From Cavia porcellus (Eukaryota; Chordata; Mammalia; Rodentia; Caviidae): a DNA stretch of 64,000 bases. A model generated the notes under the pieces. That model searched no databases. It was not told the DNA's origin and worked only from the letters and a program-made list of their open reading frames with translations. The position numbers and the translations under genes were made by a program. This document shows positions 33,406 to 45,410 of the stretch, piece by piece; within the stretch, counting starts at the first letter, position 1, and every line of letters begins with the position of its first letter. The stretch spans positions 99,294,123 through 99,358,122 of the forward strand of contig NW_026947486.1 in assembly GCF_034190915.1 (NCBI RefSeq), given 5' to 3'.

Positions 33406-34659
33406 ATGAAAGCTAATAGCAGGCACCCTAAGAAATTGCATTTGGGCACTGTAATAATTGCAGTACCAACTTTGTCATATTTTCAATTGTGCTTCTAATT
33501 GGCCCTGCGTTGAGATTGTCTTTACTGTTCCATGTGCATGTTATGTACCAATGTTTGCAGTGTGTGGGTTATCACCCATTTTTCTTACTGCAGACAGACA
33601 AATGTACCTGCTCGGTATGTGGTGAGTGGCTGCTCCCTTGCCAGGTTCCCCTTAATTCCAAGTTTGGTCAGTGCAAGGTCTCCTCCTCTTTGGTTCTGTG
33701 TGTGCTGTGAACTTATTTTAAGAATAATTGTTATTACAATGTCAGGAAATAAGTGTTGGAGTTTCGAGAATGAAGTATTGACTGATCAGATCAAGGTTGA
33801 AAGAAAGAACAAAAACTACCTCAGCGGTCAAAACTGGATATCAACAAGGAAGATGGAGGGCAACATAGCTAAAGAAAATCCTGTACTCTGACCTGTGCTA
33901 CTCTATCAGACCCGCTGCCATAGACAGCTGTGCAGGACTCACCCTCTCTAACCTGGGACAGCACTTTCTTTGAATGTAAGAAGAGTTAATGTTAGTACCG
34001 CTGCCTATCTTACTCTCAGTGTTAGAGTCCCAGGATTGGGATTTACTCACATCGACAGAGATCTTGGATTGGAAGTGACATATCCTCCATCTGCAGCCTG
34101 GGCTCCTATGCATTTCCCTCTGGAGTGTCTCTCAGTTGGTTTTATCTAATGGCTGCCCCTTCCCACCTCATTGTTGAGGTGCATCAGCACATTGAGTTAG
34201 GTGAAATTTCCCCAAAATGCAACATGTCAGAGAATTTACTTCTCTGATCAGTCCAATTTCCTTGCAGGGATGTTAAAGAGGTGAATTGCAGTATGAAGTA
34301 ACATTCCTTGTCTCTGTTCTTTCTCTGGTTCTCTGAGTCCTGGAGCCTGACTGAGCCCCGATAGAGTCAAGATGATGCACGCTGACCTGAAAGACGAAAG
34401 CACAGGTGGTTCCATGATCTTAGCACTGGAAGTCCAGTCCCCACCATCTTGGTTCAGAGTGGAATACTGTGAAGAGAAGGTGCCATGAGATGAAGCAACA
34501 ATAATTTAGGGAACCACATTACTATTGGAAAGTCTGTTATACTGGACTCATGAGTTACTCATGGCATGTGTAAAATCTCTCATTGAACTTTGTGTGTGAG
34601 GAGTTTGAGAGCCTCCATGGTACCTACCCAGCTGCCCTGTGTAGTGCTCACAATGGTTC
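33406..34659. other. Unassigned sequence
   Basis: No gene or repeat recognised. Confidence 0.4.
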
Positions 34660-34805
34660 TTTTTGGGGGTAGGGAGTTTTGAGACAGGGACTGGTTATAT
34701 AGATCTAGCAGGCCTTGAATTGAATAAGCATTCTATGCAGGTCTTGAAATCGCAGTGCTCCTCCTACTTCAGCTACTGAGTGGTACCATAATAGGTGTGC
34801 ACTAC
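34660..34805 (-). repeat. B1-like SINE, antisense, strongly diverged
   Basis: GAGACAGGGACTGGTTATAT, AGCAGGCCTTGAA and TACTTCAGCTACTGAGTGG keep the order of an antisense B1. Divergence is high. Confidence 0.55.
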
Positions 34806-35550
34806 TATACTCAGCAATCGTCAGGAATTTGTGACACAAGTTTCAGTCAGAGACCTTTCCAGGTAGAATCTAGCAGATACTGTTCAATCTTGTGTAGCTT
34901 TGGTAATAGCTCTGTATTTATTTCTCTTATCTTACACAGTTCTCATAAATGGTACATTTAATGTTGGCTATGAATCGTCATACTATTCATGCCATAGTAC
35001 CTCCCGAGTCTCTGATCTCAAATGACTGTATTATTTTCATTAAAGTGAGATCCCAGTGGGTATTTTTTAGATAGAGTAAACATCCTTTCACGCTCTCATG
35101 GATCAAATGGGATTAAGGGCTGTGTATTTTTTTTTCTAAAATCATGATGAGAAATTTATCATAGGGTTCAAAAATGCTGAACAAGTGTTCTACCAGTGTG
35201 GTATACACTCAGGTTGAGATCCTCATGTTTTGATAATGCTGTTCTCCTAAGGAACTGAAATGATGATTATGGGATTATACACATTGCCACAGACAACACA
35301 ATTTCGTGTTGTAGGAAGGTAAGGAAAATGAGATTTTTCACATTTCATGGAGAAGTTTTAATAGAAAAATAGATTCCCTAAGGATAGAAGATGTATAATA
35401 TGGTTCCCTTGCCTAGGAAACTTCTGCTTTATCTCATGGTAAGTTTCATTCACCATGAACAGATGTTCACAAATATCGCACAGATCTTAAACTCTGTTCA
35501 GTGAATGCAAGGAACACTCAGTCATCTCTGTTTCTTTCCTACCCACAAAG
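34806..35550. other. Unassigned sequence
   Basis: AT-rich, nothing recognised. Confidence 0.4.
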
Positions 35551-35613
35551 AACCCTAACACTAACACTAACCCTAAATCTAGCCCTAACCCTGACCCTAA
35601 CCCTAACCCTGCC
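35551..35613 (+). repeat. Interstitial telomeric repeat (CCCTAA)n, degenerate
   Basis: About ten units of CCCTAA and variants (CACTAA, CCCTGA, CCCTAAAT) in one 63-bp run, with the C-rich strand on +. It lies in non-telomeric sequence. Confidence 0.9.
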
Positions 35614-35719
35614 CTCACTGCCTAGGAATCCTGGAACATCTGTGCAAAAGAGAACTTGGGAAAAGGCAAGAGTGTGATATCCTTGAAACTTCTAAACTTT
35701 GTTTTAAAATTCTATGTGG

Positions 35720-35870
35720 CAGCCAGGCGTGGTAGTGAATGCCTGTAATTCCACCACTTGGGAAGCTGAGGAGGGAGGCTTGTTGCAAGTTTGAGACCAG
35801 CCTGGGCTACGAAGTGAGCTAACTCCCACGTTAACTGCATAGAGAAAACCTGTCTCAAAATTGCCAAAAA
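35720..35870 (+). repeat. B1 SINE, sense
   Basis: A recognisable 7SL-derived SINE: AGCCAGGCGTGGTAGTGAAT, ACCAGCCTGGGCTAC and CTGTCTCAAAA, with an A-rich end. An antisense frame of 89 codons across it is a shadow. Confidence 0.9.
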
Positions 35871-36191
35871 ATTGAATGTAGCATCTGTGATTGGGCCACT
35901 GACTGCCTCTAGACAAGACCTTCCTGATAACTTCTTGCACTAGAAAAGAGTTAACTCTGGGAAATGAATACAAATTTAATTTTACAGCAGAGAATGGTCA
36001 TTGTGAATGGAGGATCAGACCAGCCCAAAGGTGTAGACAATTGGTATAACTTGTGGAGTCATAGGTTCCAATACTATCACAGGGAAAATGAGCCAAATTA
36101 ACATAAACAGAGAAAGAAGGAGTGAAAAAGTATACAACAGTGTCAGGTTAAGGACAGAGAAGTGACAGATAAGGAAACTTGGTCTCTGTCA

Positions 36192-36890
36192 AAGCTATTA
36201 GCCAGGCTGGTCTGCTAACAGGCTGTTATGGTAGCTAGGGGTCCATTCTCACAAAGATACCCTGAGGGTAAAGGCTTTAGCAGAATGCCTGCCCTTCCGG
36301 GTTGTTACCTATGAAATGGATGTTTTCAGGTCCTACAGGAATTAGCAGAAGCGTATATATCACAGGGATAGATGACTACTCACAGTCATAAACACTTTGT
36401 AGTCAGTACTCTCAGAAAATGTGATCGGGAATATGTCCTCAAGTGTATGACCGAACGTACAGTACAATATTCTTTGAGGTTCCTCAGTCAGGCACTTTGG
36501 AGGGAGAGTTAGGATCGTCCCAGAAACATGGGTGTAATCTTTTACAAATTATTTTAATACTGAATTTTAATTTTAATGTTGCAAAGGTTTGGAATCCACA
36601 GATGGAAGTAGATGCAATCATTTGTGTTAAGGTTCTCTAGTGTTTGGAAGTCATGGTTTAGATCTAGGAAGACAGCTCAAAGCTGTCTGGGTAGAGGTTG
36701 GTGAGGAGAGAAGCTGTCTCAGTTGAATCTGTGGTCTGACTGTCCCAGAGGCCACAGCAATTGTGCTGTTGCTTTTCGATTCCACAGGGAGGCAGTGTTT
36801 CCCCAAGTGTAGTGTGAGCTGAGTTACATGGTAGGTCTCAAATCCTGGCTCTGCAGCCTACTGGCTTTGCGCCTTTGGAAATATCTGATA
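36192..36890 (+). repeat. Inverted duplication, left arm
   Basis: About 700 bp matches the reverse complement of 63308-64000 with frequent single-base differences and small indels, by eye around 85-90% identical. A MIR-like core (AATCCTGGCTCTGCAGCC, 36836-36886) lies inside both arms. The partner homology reaches the window edge, so the duplication may be longer. A 65-codon frame conserved in both arms shows no family similarity. Confidence 0.85.
36836..36886 (+). repeat. MIR-like SINE core
   Basis: CAAATCCTGGCTCTGCAGCC, then CTGGCTTTGCGCCTTTGG, resemble the conserved MIR core. Short and diverged. Confidence 0.5.
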
Positions 36891-38022
36891 GAATGGAAGG
36901 GAAAGGAAGATTGTAAATAGAAATGTGCACTGTTTTCTAAGGTATTTTCAAAAAGATTTCTGGGTTGATCTAAATAGATACATGTTCTTTGTCAGCTCTT
37001 CTTCCGGCACAGGTTTCCTTCACAAGGTGGCATCACAGACCATGAAGTTCACCCATCCATGAGCCAATTCCTCTGTTCCTTTTTCATAAGAATTGAAATG
37101 TCTCACCTTCACCCAACTGACTGACATTTGCAGTTTTGTGTGATGCCTTCTTTTCAAGTCTGTTGAAATGCTCAGAATAAGTGTGTGACTGCTCCTTCCA
37201 ACCTAGTGAAAACTGATGCTTGAGATACACAGAGCAAACCCATGTTTCTGATACACGCAATGTGCTGGTGACCAAGGGCCTCTGTGCCACTGATGTGAGT
37301 GTGATGTCTCCCCCTGGGACATATTCCCTCTTTTTTTTTTTTTTTTTTTTGAATTTGGATTTAAGTTTTTGTTCATATAACTTCCTAAGGTTTGAGAGAC
37401 TACCCTGAAATGGAAACACTGAAAATCAGCTGCATAGAATTATTTATACCAACTTCACCACATCAGAGTGTACTCAGGTCAGAGTCTCTGTGATGCCACC
37501 ACTGCTGGTGAAGGGCTCCTACACCAGCAGGATGACCCAATGAATAAAAAGTGCTCTCTTCCTGAATATAGGTCACTCTGTCAGTCTGGCTAGAGAAGAA
37601 TTATAAGAAATAGAAACTTGGAAGAGGAGAGAGCAACTCTGACTAGGAATGATAGTATGACAGGCTGCATATAGGCCCTTCCTCAGGGATGGGTCTGGCA
37701 GTAGCAACTTCACTGGTGAGTACTCCTGGAGGCTAAAGCCAGGGGACCTCGGTGAGAAAGCTAGGGTAGACAATGTGTGTTCAAGGCAGTGTCTTTTACC
37801 TCCACCCAAATGGCTAGTCTCCATCAGTGTATATGGTCCATGTGAAATGGAAAGGAAGTCATGTGGGAACCCCAGCAGGTTCCTGTGGAAGCAGGTTCCT
37901 GTGTTCCATTTCACCGGAGAATGTGAGACAAGGATGCTGGCAGGCACTGCAGAGTCAGCCTCATTGTGTGTACAGCGTTGTCCCATCAAGATAGCTCAGA
38001 AAATGATGGTTCTTGTCTCTAT
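36891..38022. other. Unassigned sequence with a poly(T) run
   Basis: A T-run of about 20 lies at 37331-37350. No gene or clear repeat otherwise. Confidence 0.45.
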
Positions 38023-38185
38023 ATATTTTTACTTTATTTTAATTTTTGAGATTGAATTTCACTATGGAGTACAGGGTTGGCCTTGAACTCACTGTGCAGC
38101 TGAGGTTGGCCTCAAAGTTGTAGCAGTCTTCTCCCTCAGCTTCCTGAGTGCTGGAATTGCAAGTGTGAGCCTCCTCTCATGGCTT
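38023..38185 (-). repeat. B1-like SINE, antisense
   Basis: GGGTTGGCCTTGAACTCACT, then CTCAGCTTCCTGAGTGCTGG, in the order of an antisense B1. Confidence 0.75.
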
Positions 38186-38285
38186 TTTTTGTCTCTTATG
38201 TGGTAGAGAAATCAGAGGAATTCTTTTGAGAAAAGGATACTCTTATTGAGAAGAACTGCTCTTGGTTGAGTCGGCCACTCAGGCT

Positions 38286-38450
38286 CCAATTGTGTGTGTG
38301 TGTGTTTTGTCTTTTTCTCTTGCTATGCAGTTCAGTCTGGATTTGGGCCCACATTGTACCCTAGGCTGGTCTCAAACTTGCAGATGATTCTTCTGCCTCA
38401 GCCTCCCAAGTTCTGGGATTACATTAGTTCACTACCAGGCCCAGCTCTAC
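38286..38450 (-). repeat. B1-like SINE, antisense, preceded by (TG)n
   Basis: A short TG run is followed by GTACCCTAGGCTGGTCTCAA and GCCTCAGCCTCCCAAGTTCT, a second antisense B1. Confidence 0.75.
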
Positions 38451-38569
38451 CTCCAACTTTATACTGCACCATATTAAGTTGCAGAAACACACAAACATGT
38501 GCTGTTATTGCTAGAATAATACTTCAACAAGTCCCTACACAAATCTATTTTTCCCAATGAAGTGCCTCA

Positions 38570-38965
38570 AATGTCTTGAGCAGGGAGAAATATGTCCCAT
38601 GGGATTAGTTAATGAGAATTGGTTGAAGCATGTGATGTGCAGACCTCATGGGCCTCTGCATGATGATAGCTGTTGAAGCAGGAAATCGATTAGATGTCTA
38701 GGGCTGGGGCACGGCTGCCCAAAGAACAAAGAGCACTCTGGGCAAGCCACATGAGAAAGCTGTTTCAGCCCAGAGACTACCTAGCCTCAAGACAATCTGA
38801 ACAGTGGGTGTTAGGACAACAAGGTGTCATGAGACATTAAGTAGCTAGAATGTATAAATAACGGACCTTGCAGTGAGAGGGGAGTTCCTTTCCTCCCATC
38901 CAGAGAGTAAGGGCTCACCCTGACCCCAGCTTTGGCTCTGCACTGTTTTCTCATCTTCTCACAGC
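38570..38965 (+). repeat. LTR-like remnant (tentative)
   Basis: It has the feel of an old MaLR-type LTR: a TATA-like TGTATAAATAACGG at about 38849 and a C/T-rich end near 38941-38960. Both termini are uncertain and no target duplication was found. Confidence 0.3.
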
Positions 38966-40900
38966 CTTTCACCCTAGAAACCTTCAAGGGCTGTGATCTG
39001 CAGATGAGAGTGGATGTCCAGGAAGCTCTTCTGTCAGGTGTCCAGCCTTATGCTCTCTGTCTGCATGTCCTGCTGAAGAAAGCTTACAACTTCAGGGCAT
39101 AGGTGTCCTGCATATTCACTGAAACTTTTCTGATTTTGTGGGCTGACTTTTGCAAAACTGGTCCTCTCCGGAACTGTTCTTCTAGTTTTGGGGATTTGCT
39201 GTCTGGTCAAAGACTTCTGCGTTGAACATATCAGAGAGGGATTCAGGCCTCATGTGCTGTGCTGTAGCTACACAGGCTGTGACACTTGGGGTTACATTCA
39301 AAGCCTAAGGAGGAGAGGCCCATGGTTGTCTTTTGAATTCAAGTTCTGAATATACAGTAACTAGGTTTCTTCTTCCTCAGCTTTCCACATCCCACTGCTG
39401 AAGAAGTGATTGGGATTTGCTCTTGTGTTTCCCGTAGATGGTAAACTTTCTGCTTCCTGGATATGAGGAGGTATTGCTATGCATGCCTAGTCACTTTCTC
39501 TCAGCAAGGAGGCCCAGCTGGGTGTGTCAGATCTAAGTCTTTGAAGCATACGTTCTGTCTTCTTTGTATCTTCAAGTGTTTCTTCTGAAGTTGTTTTCCT
39601 CACACTGAGCAGTCACAGAAGGTGTTCCATGAAGTGCACTATGTCCTGAACAATTCAGATTTTCATTTTCTTCCTCAGAGGCAAATGATTTCCTAACAAT
39701 TTCTTCCATTACTTGTTTTCTCATATTTCCCAAGGCACTTTCCTCCAAAGGGAATGAAATTTTGATGTATTCTGAGCAGCCTGCCTAATTTGCAGCCATA
39801 GAAATGGTTCTCTGGCTCATTTCGTTGATAAAATGTCTGACTTTATGCTTACATCAAGACCAAAATTTTTCATAATAGATTATGTCATAGGGATTTGCGA
39901 TGATGTATTTTGTTGGGTGGGTGAAAGCAGTCATCTAAATCTGACTGGGTCCTCCTGCAGGAATCTCTTAAATGCTTCCCTTAGCAAGTCCTCTTCCTTC
40001 TGTGACTCACTGCTGTGATAAAACATTCGTGCTTTCCTCCTTTCATATCATGCTAGTCAATCCTGTCTTGGTACTATTACATTTTTAATTTGGGAACAAA
40101 TGATAATATTCAATGATTGTCTTCTAAAGTGTATTTGTTGTGACATTTTTAGTTTCATTTTTTAAATTAAATTCTAGCAAACAGCTTTTGACTTTCCTTA
40201 TGCAACTTACATGCCATTGCTCATGAAGCATTTTTTCAGATTGGGTCTTTGATTTTGTAAAATATTTTTGTTCTTTTAACAAAATTTTGTGAGAACCCTG
40301 ACACATCCAAATTTGATTAATTTGAATAAATGTATGATTACTGAAGATGTAATTCATTCTTGAGCATCAAACCATAAGTTAGGATCCAGTTATGACATAT
40401 AGAACACTTATATCAGGAACTCACTTATGGGATTTTAGAGAGGCTCAGTCAGATCAAAGTTTACCTTACCAAATTAAGAAAGGCAGTAGTGGAGGTGTTT
40501 CTTTTGCAGAATGATGGTTTCTTTTTATACGTTATATAGTTCCAAATATGTATTTAACTACCGCATATGAACTGTAGAGATCAACGACTTGAGACTGAAC
40601 AGCCTTGGACTGCAAGAAAAGGAACAGAGAATCTGATCGTATGACAGCATTTCACTCAACAAGGGCTGGCTATGGATTGCCAGAAGGGCTCAACCAAGTG
40701 TGAAGCTAAACAATTCCCTGGGACATCCTGCCACACTACTCTCAATCCCTTTATGTATCCAGGTCATGCTTCTCATTCTTTAATACTTCTGCTCCTGAAT
40801 ATGAATGGTCTGCTTTATTCCTCAGTCAGATTGTTCAGTGACCTCCACAGGTTGCTGAGTGACTCACTCTGTGCTAAATGCCAGTGAACAGGAAAGGAAA
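38966..40900. other. Unassigned sequence
   Basis: About 1.9 kb with no recognised gene or repeat. Confidence 0.4.
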
Positions 40901-41117
40901 GATCTTTTAAAAATAACAAGAAAATCAGGAAATAACAATTCAACACCTGCAAGATGACACAAAGTACAGCAACATAATGTTGATACGGATAAATGAAAAA
41001 GAAATAGACAACATAAAGGTTGTTAAGAGTATATTTAGAGAAGTAATAGCTGAAAATTTCTCAAACATGAAATTGGAAACTGATATCAGGATCATTGAAG
41101 GATATAGAACACCTTAA

Positions 41118-41160
<43 letters not shown>

Positions 41161-41575
41161 AGAGAGAGAGAAAGCGAGAGAGAGAGAGCCATAACCAAAT
41201 TAAAACTACACCCACACATAGGATAATCACCATCCCAGAATTCAAAAAAAGAATAGAGTATTAAAAGGGATTCAGAGAGAAAAGACAGGTCACCTATAAA
41301 GGAAAACCTATCAGAATCACAGCAGACTTCTCAGCATAAGCAATAAAGTCAAGAAGAGCATGGAGTGAAGTATTTCAGATCCTAAAGGAAATTGATTTCC
41401 AACCTAGACTGATATACCCTGCAAAACTGTCCTTCAAAATCGATGGAGAAATAAGATACTTCCATGACAAAGAACAGCTGAAGAACTTCATGATTACCAA
41501 GCCAATCCTGAAAAGAGTACTGAAAGACAGTTTAGATACACTTAGGAAAAAACTACTAAACAAAGCAGACAATTA
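40901..41575 (+). pseudogene. L1 ORF1 C-terminal part
   Basis: The clearest match is the C-terminal domain at about 41350-41520: SRRAWSEVFQILKEID, then LSFKIDGEIRYFHDKEQL. An (AT)n-(GA)n microsatellite at 41121-41188 sits within the upstream part, and there are several stops. Confidence 0.75.
41121..41188. repeat. (AT)19 followed by (GA)n microsatellite
   Basis: Perfect AT run 41121-41158, then imperfect GA run to 41188, inside L1 ORF1. Confidence 0.95.
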
Positions 41576-41599
41576 AACATAACAGAAAGATTAAGATGC

Positions 41600-44500
41600 A
41601 ACAGCAGAAATATAACATGTCAACAATAAACCGATATATAACAGTTATAACCATTAATGTAAATGGTCACAATGCACCAGTTAAAAGAAACAGATGGGCA
41701 GAATGAATCAAGAAACAAAATCCAACCATATGCTGCCTACAAGAAACCCATCTAACCCAAAAGAGTACTTACAGACTGAAAGACAAAGGATGGAAAAAAA
41801 TACTTCATGTAACAGGAACAAAAAGAAAAAAAAAAAAAAGCAGGGCTAGCTATTCTGTTTGCAGACAATCTGAACTTAAAACTAAGAATGATCCTAAGAG
41901 ATAAAGAAGGTCATTACATACTGGTTAGGGGAAAACTTCAAGAGGAAGAGATAATAATCTTAAATATTGAGGCACCAAATTCCATAGCACCCTGCTATAC
42001 AAAGCAAGTATTAATAGAAATGAAAAATCGAATTAGCAATAACACAATTACAACTTAACACACCAGTGACACCAAGGGACAGATCAACCAGACAGAAAAT
42101 CTGCAAAGAAATAACAGAACTGAATCACACTTGTGAACAAATGGACTTGATAGACATATACAGAGCATTCCACCCAACAACAGCAGAATACACATTCTTC
42201 TCAGCAGTACATGGGTCATTATCTAAAATAAACCATATATTAACTCACAAAACACATTTAAATAAATGCAAGAGTTGATATTATCTCTTGCACGTTATCA
42301 GATCATAGCAAGATGAAATTAGAAATTAATGATAAAAGATTCTGCAAAAATCCTACAAGCACACGGAAACTGAATAACACACTCTTGAGTAATCAGTGGT
42401 TCACAGAGGAAGTTAAAGAATACATTAAACAATACCTACAAACAAATGAAAACACAAATACAACTTACTGGAATCTGTGGGATGCAATGAAAGCTGTCCT
42501 AGGATGAAAATTTATTGCACTGAGTTCCCACATTAGGTAAACAGAAGGAATGCCAATAAATAACCTGATGTTACACCTCAAACATCTAGAAAAAGAAGAG
42601 CAACTCAAGCCCAAAGCCAAAAGAAGAGAGGAAATAATAAAAATCAGAGCAGATATCAATGCAATAGAGACTAAGAGAACAATCCAAAAAATCGACACAT
42701 CAAAGAGTTGGTTCTTTGAAAGAATAAATAAAATTGATTAGCCTCTAGCCAACCTTATTAAAATAAGGGGGAAAAAAGCTCAGATTCATGCAATAAGGAA
42801 TGAAAAAGGCAAAATTACTACAAACCCAATAGAAATACAGCAGATCATCAACACCTATTTCAAAAACCTCTACTCTCAAAGGTTTGATAACACAGAAGAA
42901 ATAGACAGATTCGTTGAAGCACATGAAGTATCAAAGCTAGCTCAAGAAGATGTACAACTGCTGAATAACCCAATTTATATTAATGAAATTGAAAATGTAA
43001 TTAAGTCCTTACTACAAAGAAGAGCCCAGGCCTAGACAGATTCATTGTAGAATTCGACAAGAAATACAAAGAAGACCTAATGCCAACACTCCTCAAACTC
43101 TTCAATGAAACTGAAAGGGAAGCAATCCTTCCTAAGTCGTTCCTGGAAGCAAATATTATTCTAGTACCAAAACCTGAGAAAGACCCAACTGAAAAACAGA
43201 ACTACAGACCAATCTCCCTAATGAACATAGATGCAAAAATCCTCAATAAAATATTGGCAAATAGGATGCAGCAAATCATCAAGAAGATTATATACCATGA
43301 CCAAGTGGGATTCATCCCAGGTATGTAGGGATGGTTCAACATACGTAAATCAATAAATGTTATCCACCATATCAATAGAGTCAAAATAAGAATCACATAA
43401 TCATTTCAATAGATGCAGAAAAGGCTTTTGATAAGGTCCAAAATTCATTTATGATAAGAACCTTGCAGAAAATTGGAGTAGATGGTCTTTACCTCAACAT
43501 AATAAAGGCTGTCTATGACAAATCAAAAGCCAGTATCATAATAAATGGCCAAAAATTGAAGGCCTTTACTTTAAAATCAGGCACAAGACAAGGATGTCCC
43601 TTACCACTGCTCCTATTTAATATACTATTGGAAATACTAGCCAGAGCAATTAGACAAGAGAGAGAAATAAAAGACATAAGCATAGGAAAGGAAGAAGTTA
43701 AATTATCAGTACTTGCAGATGATATGATATTCTACATAGAATACCCCCAAAACTCCATTGAAAGGCTCCTAGATATAATAAATAAATTCAGCAATGTCAC
43801 TGGATACAAAATGAGTACTCAAAATTCAATAGCATTCCTATACACTAACAAAATCACAGATAGAGAAATAAGAGAAGCCACAACCTTCACACTAGCAACC
43901 AAAAAAAGAAATATTTAGGAATTACTCTCATGAAAGAAGTGAAAGACCTATGCAGGGAAAATTATAATACACTGAAAAATGAAATTGAAGATGATCTCAG
44001 AAAATGGAAAGACATCCCTTGATCATGGATAGGAAGAATAAATATTGTGAAAATGCCCATTCTCCCAAAACTTTTATACAGATTCAAAGCAGTCCTGATA
44101 AAAAAATATCATTAATATACTTCATAGATCTTGAGAAATCACTCCTAAAATTCATCTGGAGCAAGAGGAAACCTAGAATAGCAAAGACAATTCTAAGCAG
44201 CAAAGCAAGGTAGGAGGCATCATAATCCCTGACTTGAAGTTATACTACAAAGAAACAGTAGTAAAATCAACATGGTACTGGAATCAAAACAGAGCCGAAG
44301 ATCAGTGGAATAGACTAGAAGATACAACCACAACTACAAACACACTCAGCCACTTTATCTTCGATAAAGGGGGCAAACATGTTCACTGGAAGAACAACAG
44401 TCTATTTAATAAATGGTATTAGAAATATTGGCTCTCCATATGCTGAAAACTAAAAGTGGACCCATGCCTAACACCATGTACTAAAATAAAATCTAAATGG

Positions 44501-45410
44501 ATCAAAGATCTAACTACTAAAAAGGAAAACTAAATCTATTGGAAGACAAATTGGTTAAAAACCTTGAAGACATAGGAGTAGGTAGAGAATTCATGAACCA
44601 GACTCAAACTGCACGGGAAATACTTCCCAGAGTAAATAACTGGGATCACCTATTATTAAAAAGTTTCGCACGTCAAAAGAAATCTCTAACATACTGAAAA
44701 GAAAACCCACATACTGGGAAAAATCTTAGTGAACTATCCCTCAGACAAAAGACTTCTGTCTAAAACGTGTAATGAATTAAAAAATCAGACCCCCAATACT
44801 CAAAGACGCAATCCAAAAATGGGCATCTGAAATGAATACACACTCCCGGATGAAGAAATACAAATGGCAAATAAATACATGAAAAAATGTTCATCATCAA
44901 TAGTCATTAGAGAAATGCAAATTAAAACCACACTGATATTCCATCTCACTTCTGAAAGAATGGCCAGGATCAAGAAAACTATCAACAACAAATGCTGGTG
45001 AGGCTGTGGGGAAAAAAGAACTCTCCTGCAATTTTGGTGGGAGTATAGACTGGTGTAACCATTGTGGAGGTCAGTCTGGAGATTTCTCAGAAAGCTGGGA
45101 CTGGAAGCCCCATTTGACTAGCTATTCCACTTCTAGGCATATTCCCAGAAGAACTGTAAGCATCCTACCACAGTGATATATGTGCACCTATGTTTATAGC
45201 AGCACAATTTGTAATAGCCAGATCTTGAAAACTACCTAAGTGTCCATCAACTGAGGAATGGCTAAAAAAAAGCTGTGGTGTTTTTATACAATGGAGTACT
45301 ACTCAGCTATAGTGATCACACTGAGACATTTATAAATAAATGGATGCAGCTTGAGTCCATACTCATAAGTGAAATAAATCAAACTTACATGTATAAATAC
45401 TGAATAGTTT
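41600..45410 (+). pseudogene. L1 ORF2 (endonuclease-reverse transcriptase), broken
   Basis: The endonuclease start is recognisable at about 41640-41830 (NVNGHNAPVKRNRWAE, a stop, then KKQNPTICCLQETHLT). The reverse transcriptase is best kept at 43080-43918, with [39 protein letters not shown] and the catalytic LADDM near 43710. The C-terminal part near 44.0-45.3 kb reads through [23 protein letters not shown] and ends near the AAIVIT/YYSAI region. Frameshifts and stops occur every few hundred bases. As a family, this protein nicks target DNA and primes cDNA synthesis; this copy cannot. Confidence 0.88.

Noticed and set aside
36443..36640. 65-codon frame conserved in both inverted arms as a small gene
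   Set aside because: The arms are recent duplicates, so shared openness is expected. No family similarity or gene context.
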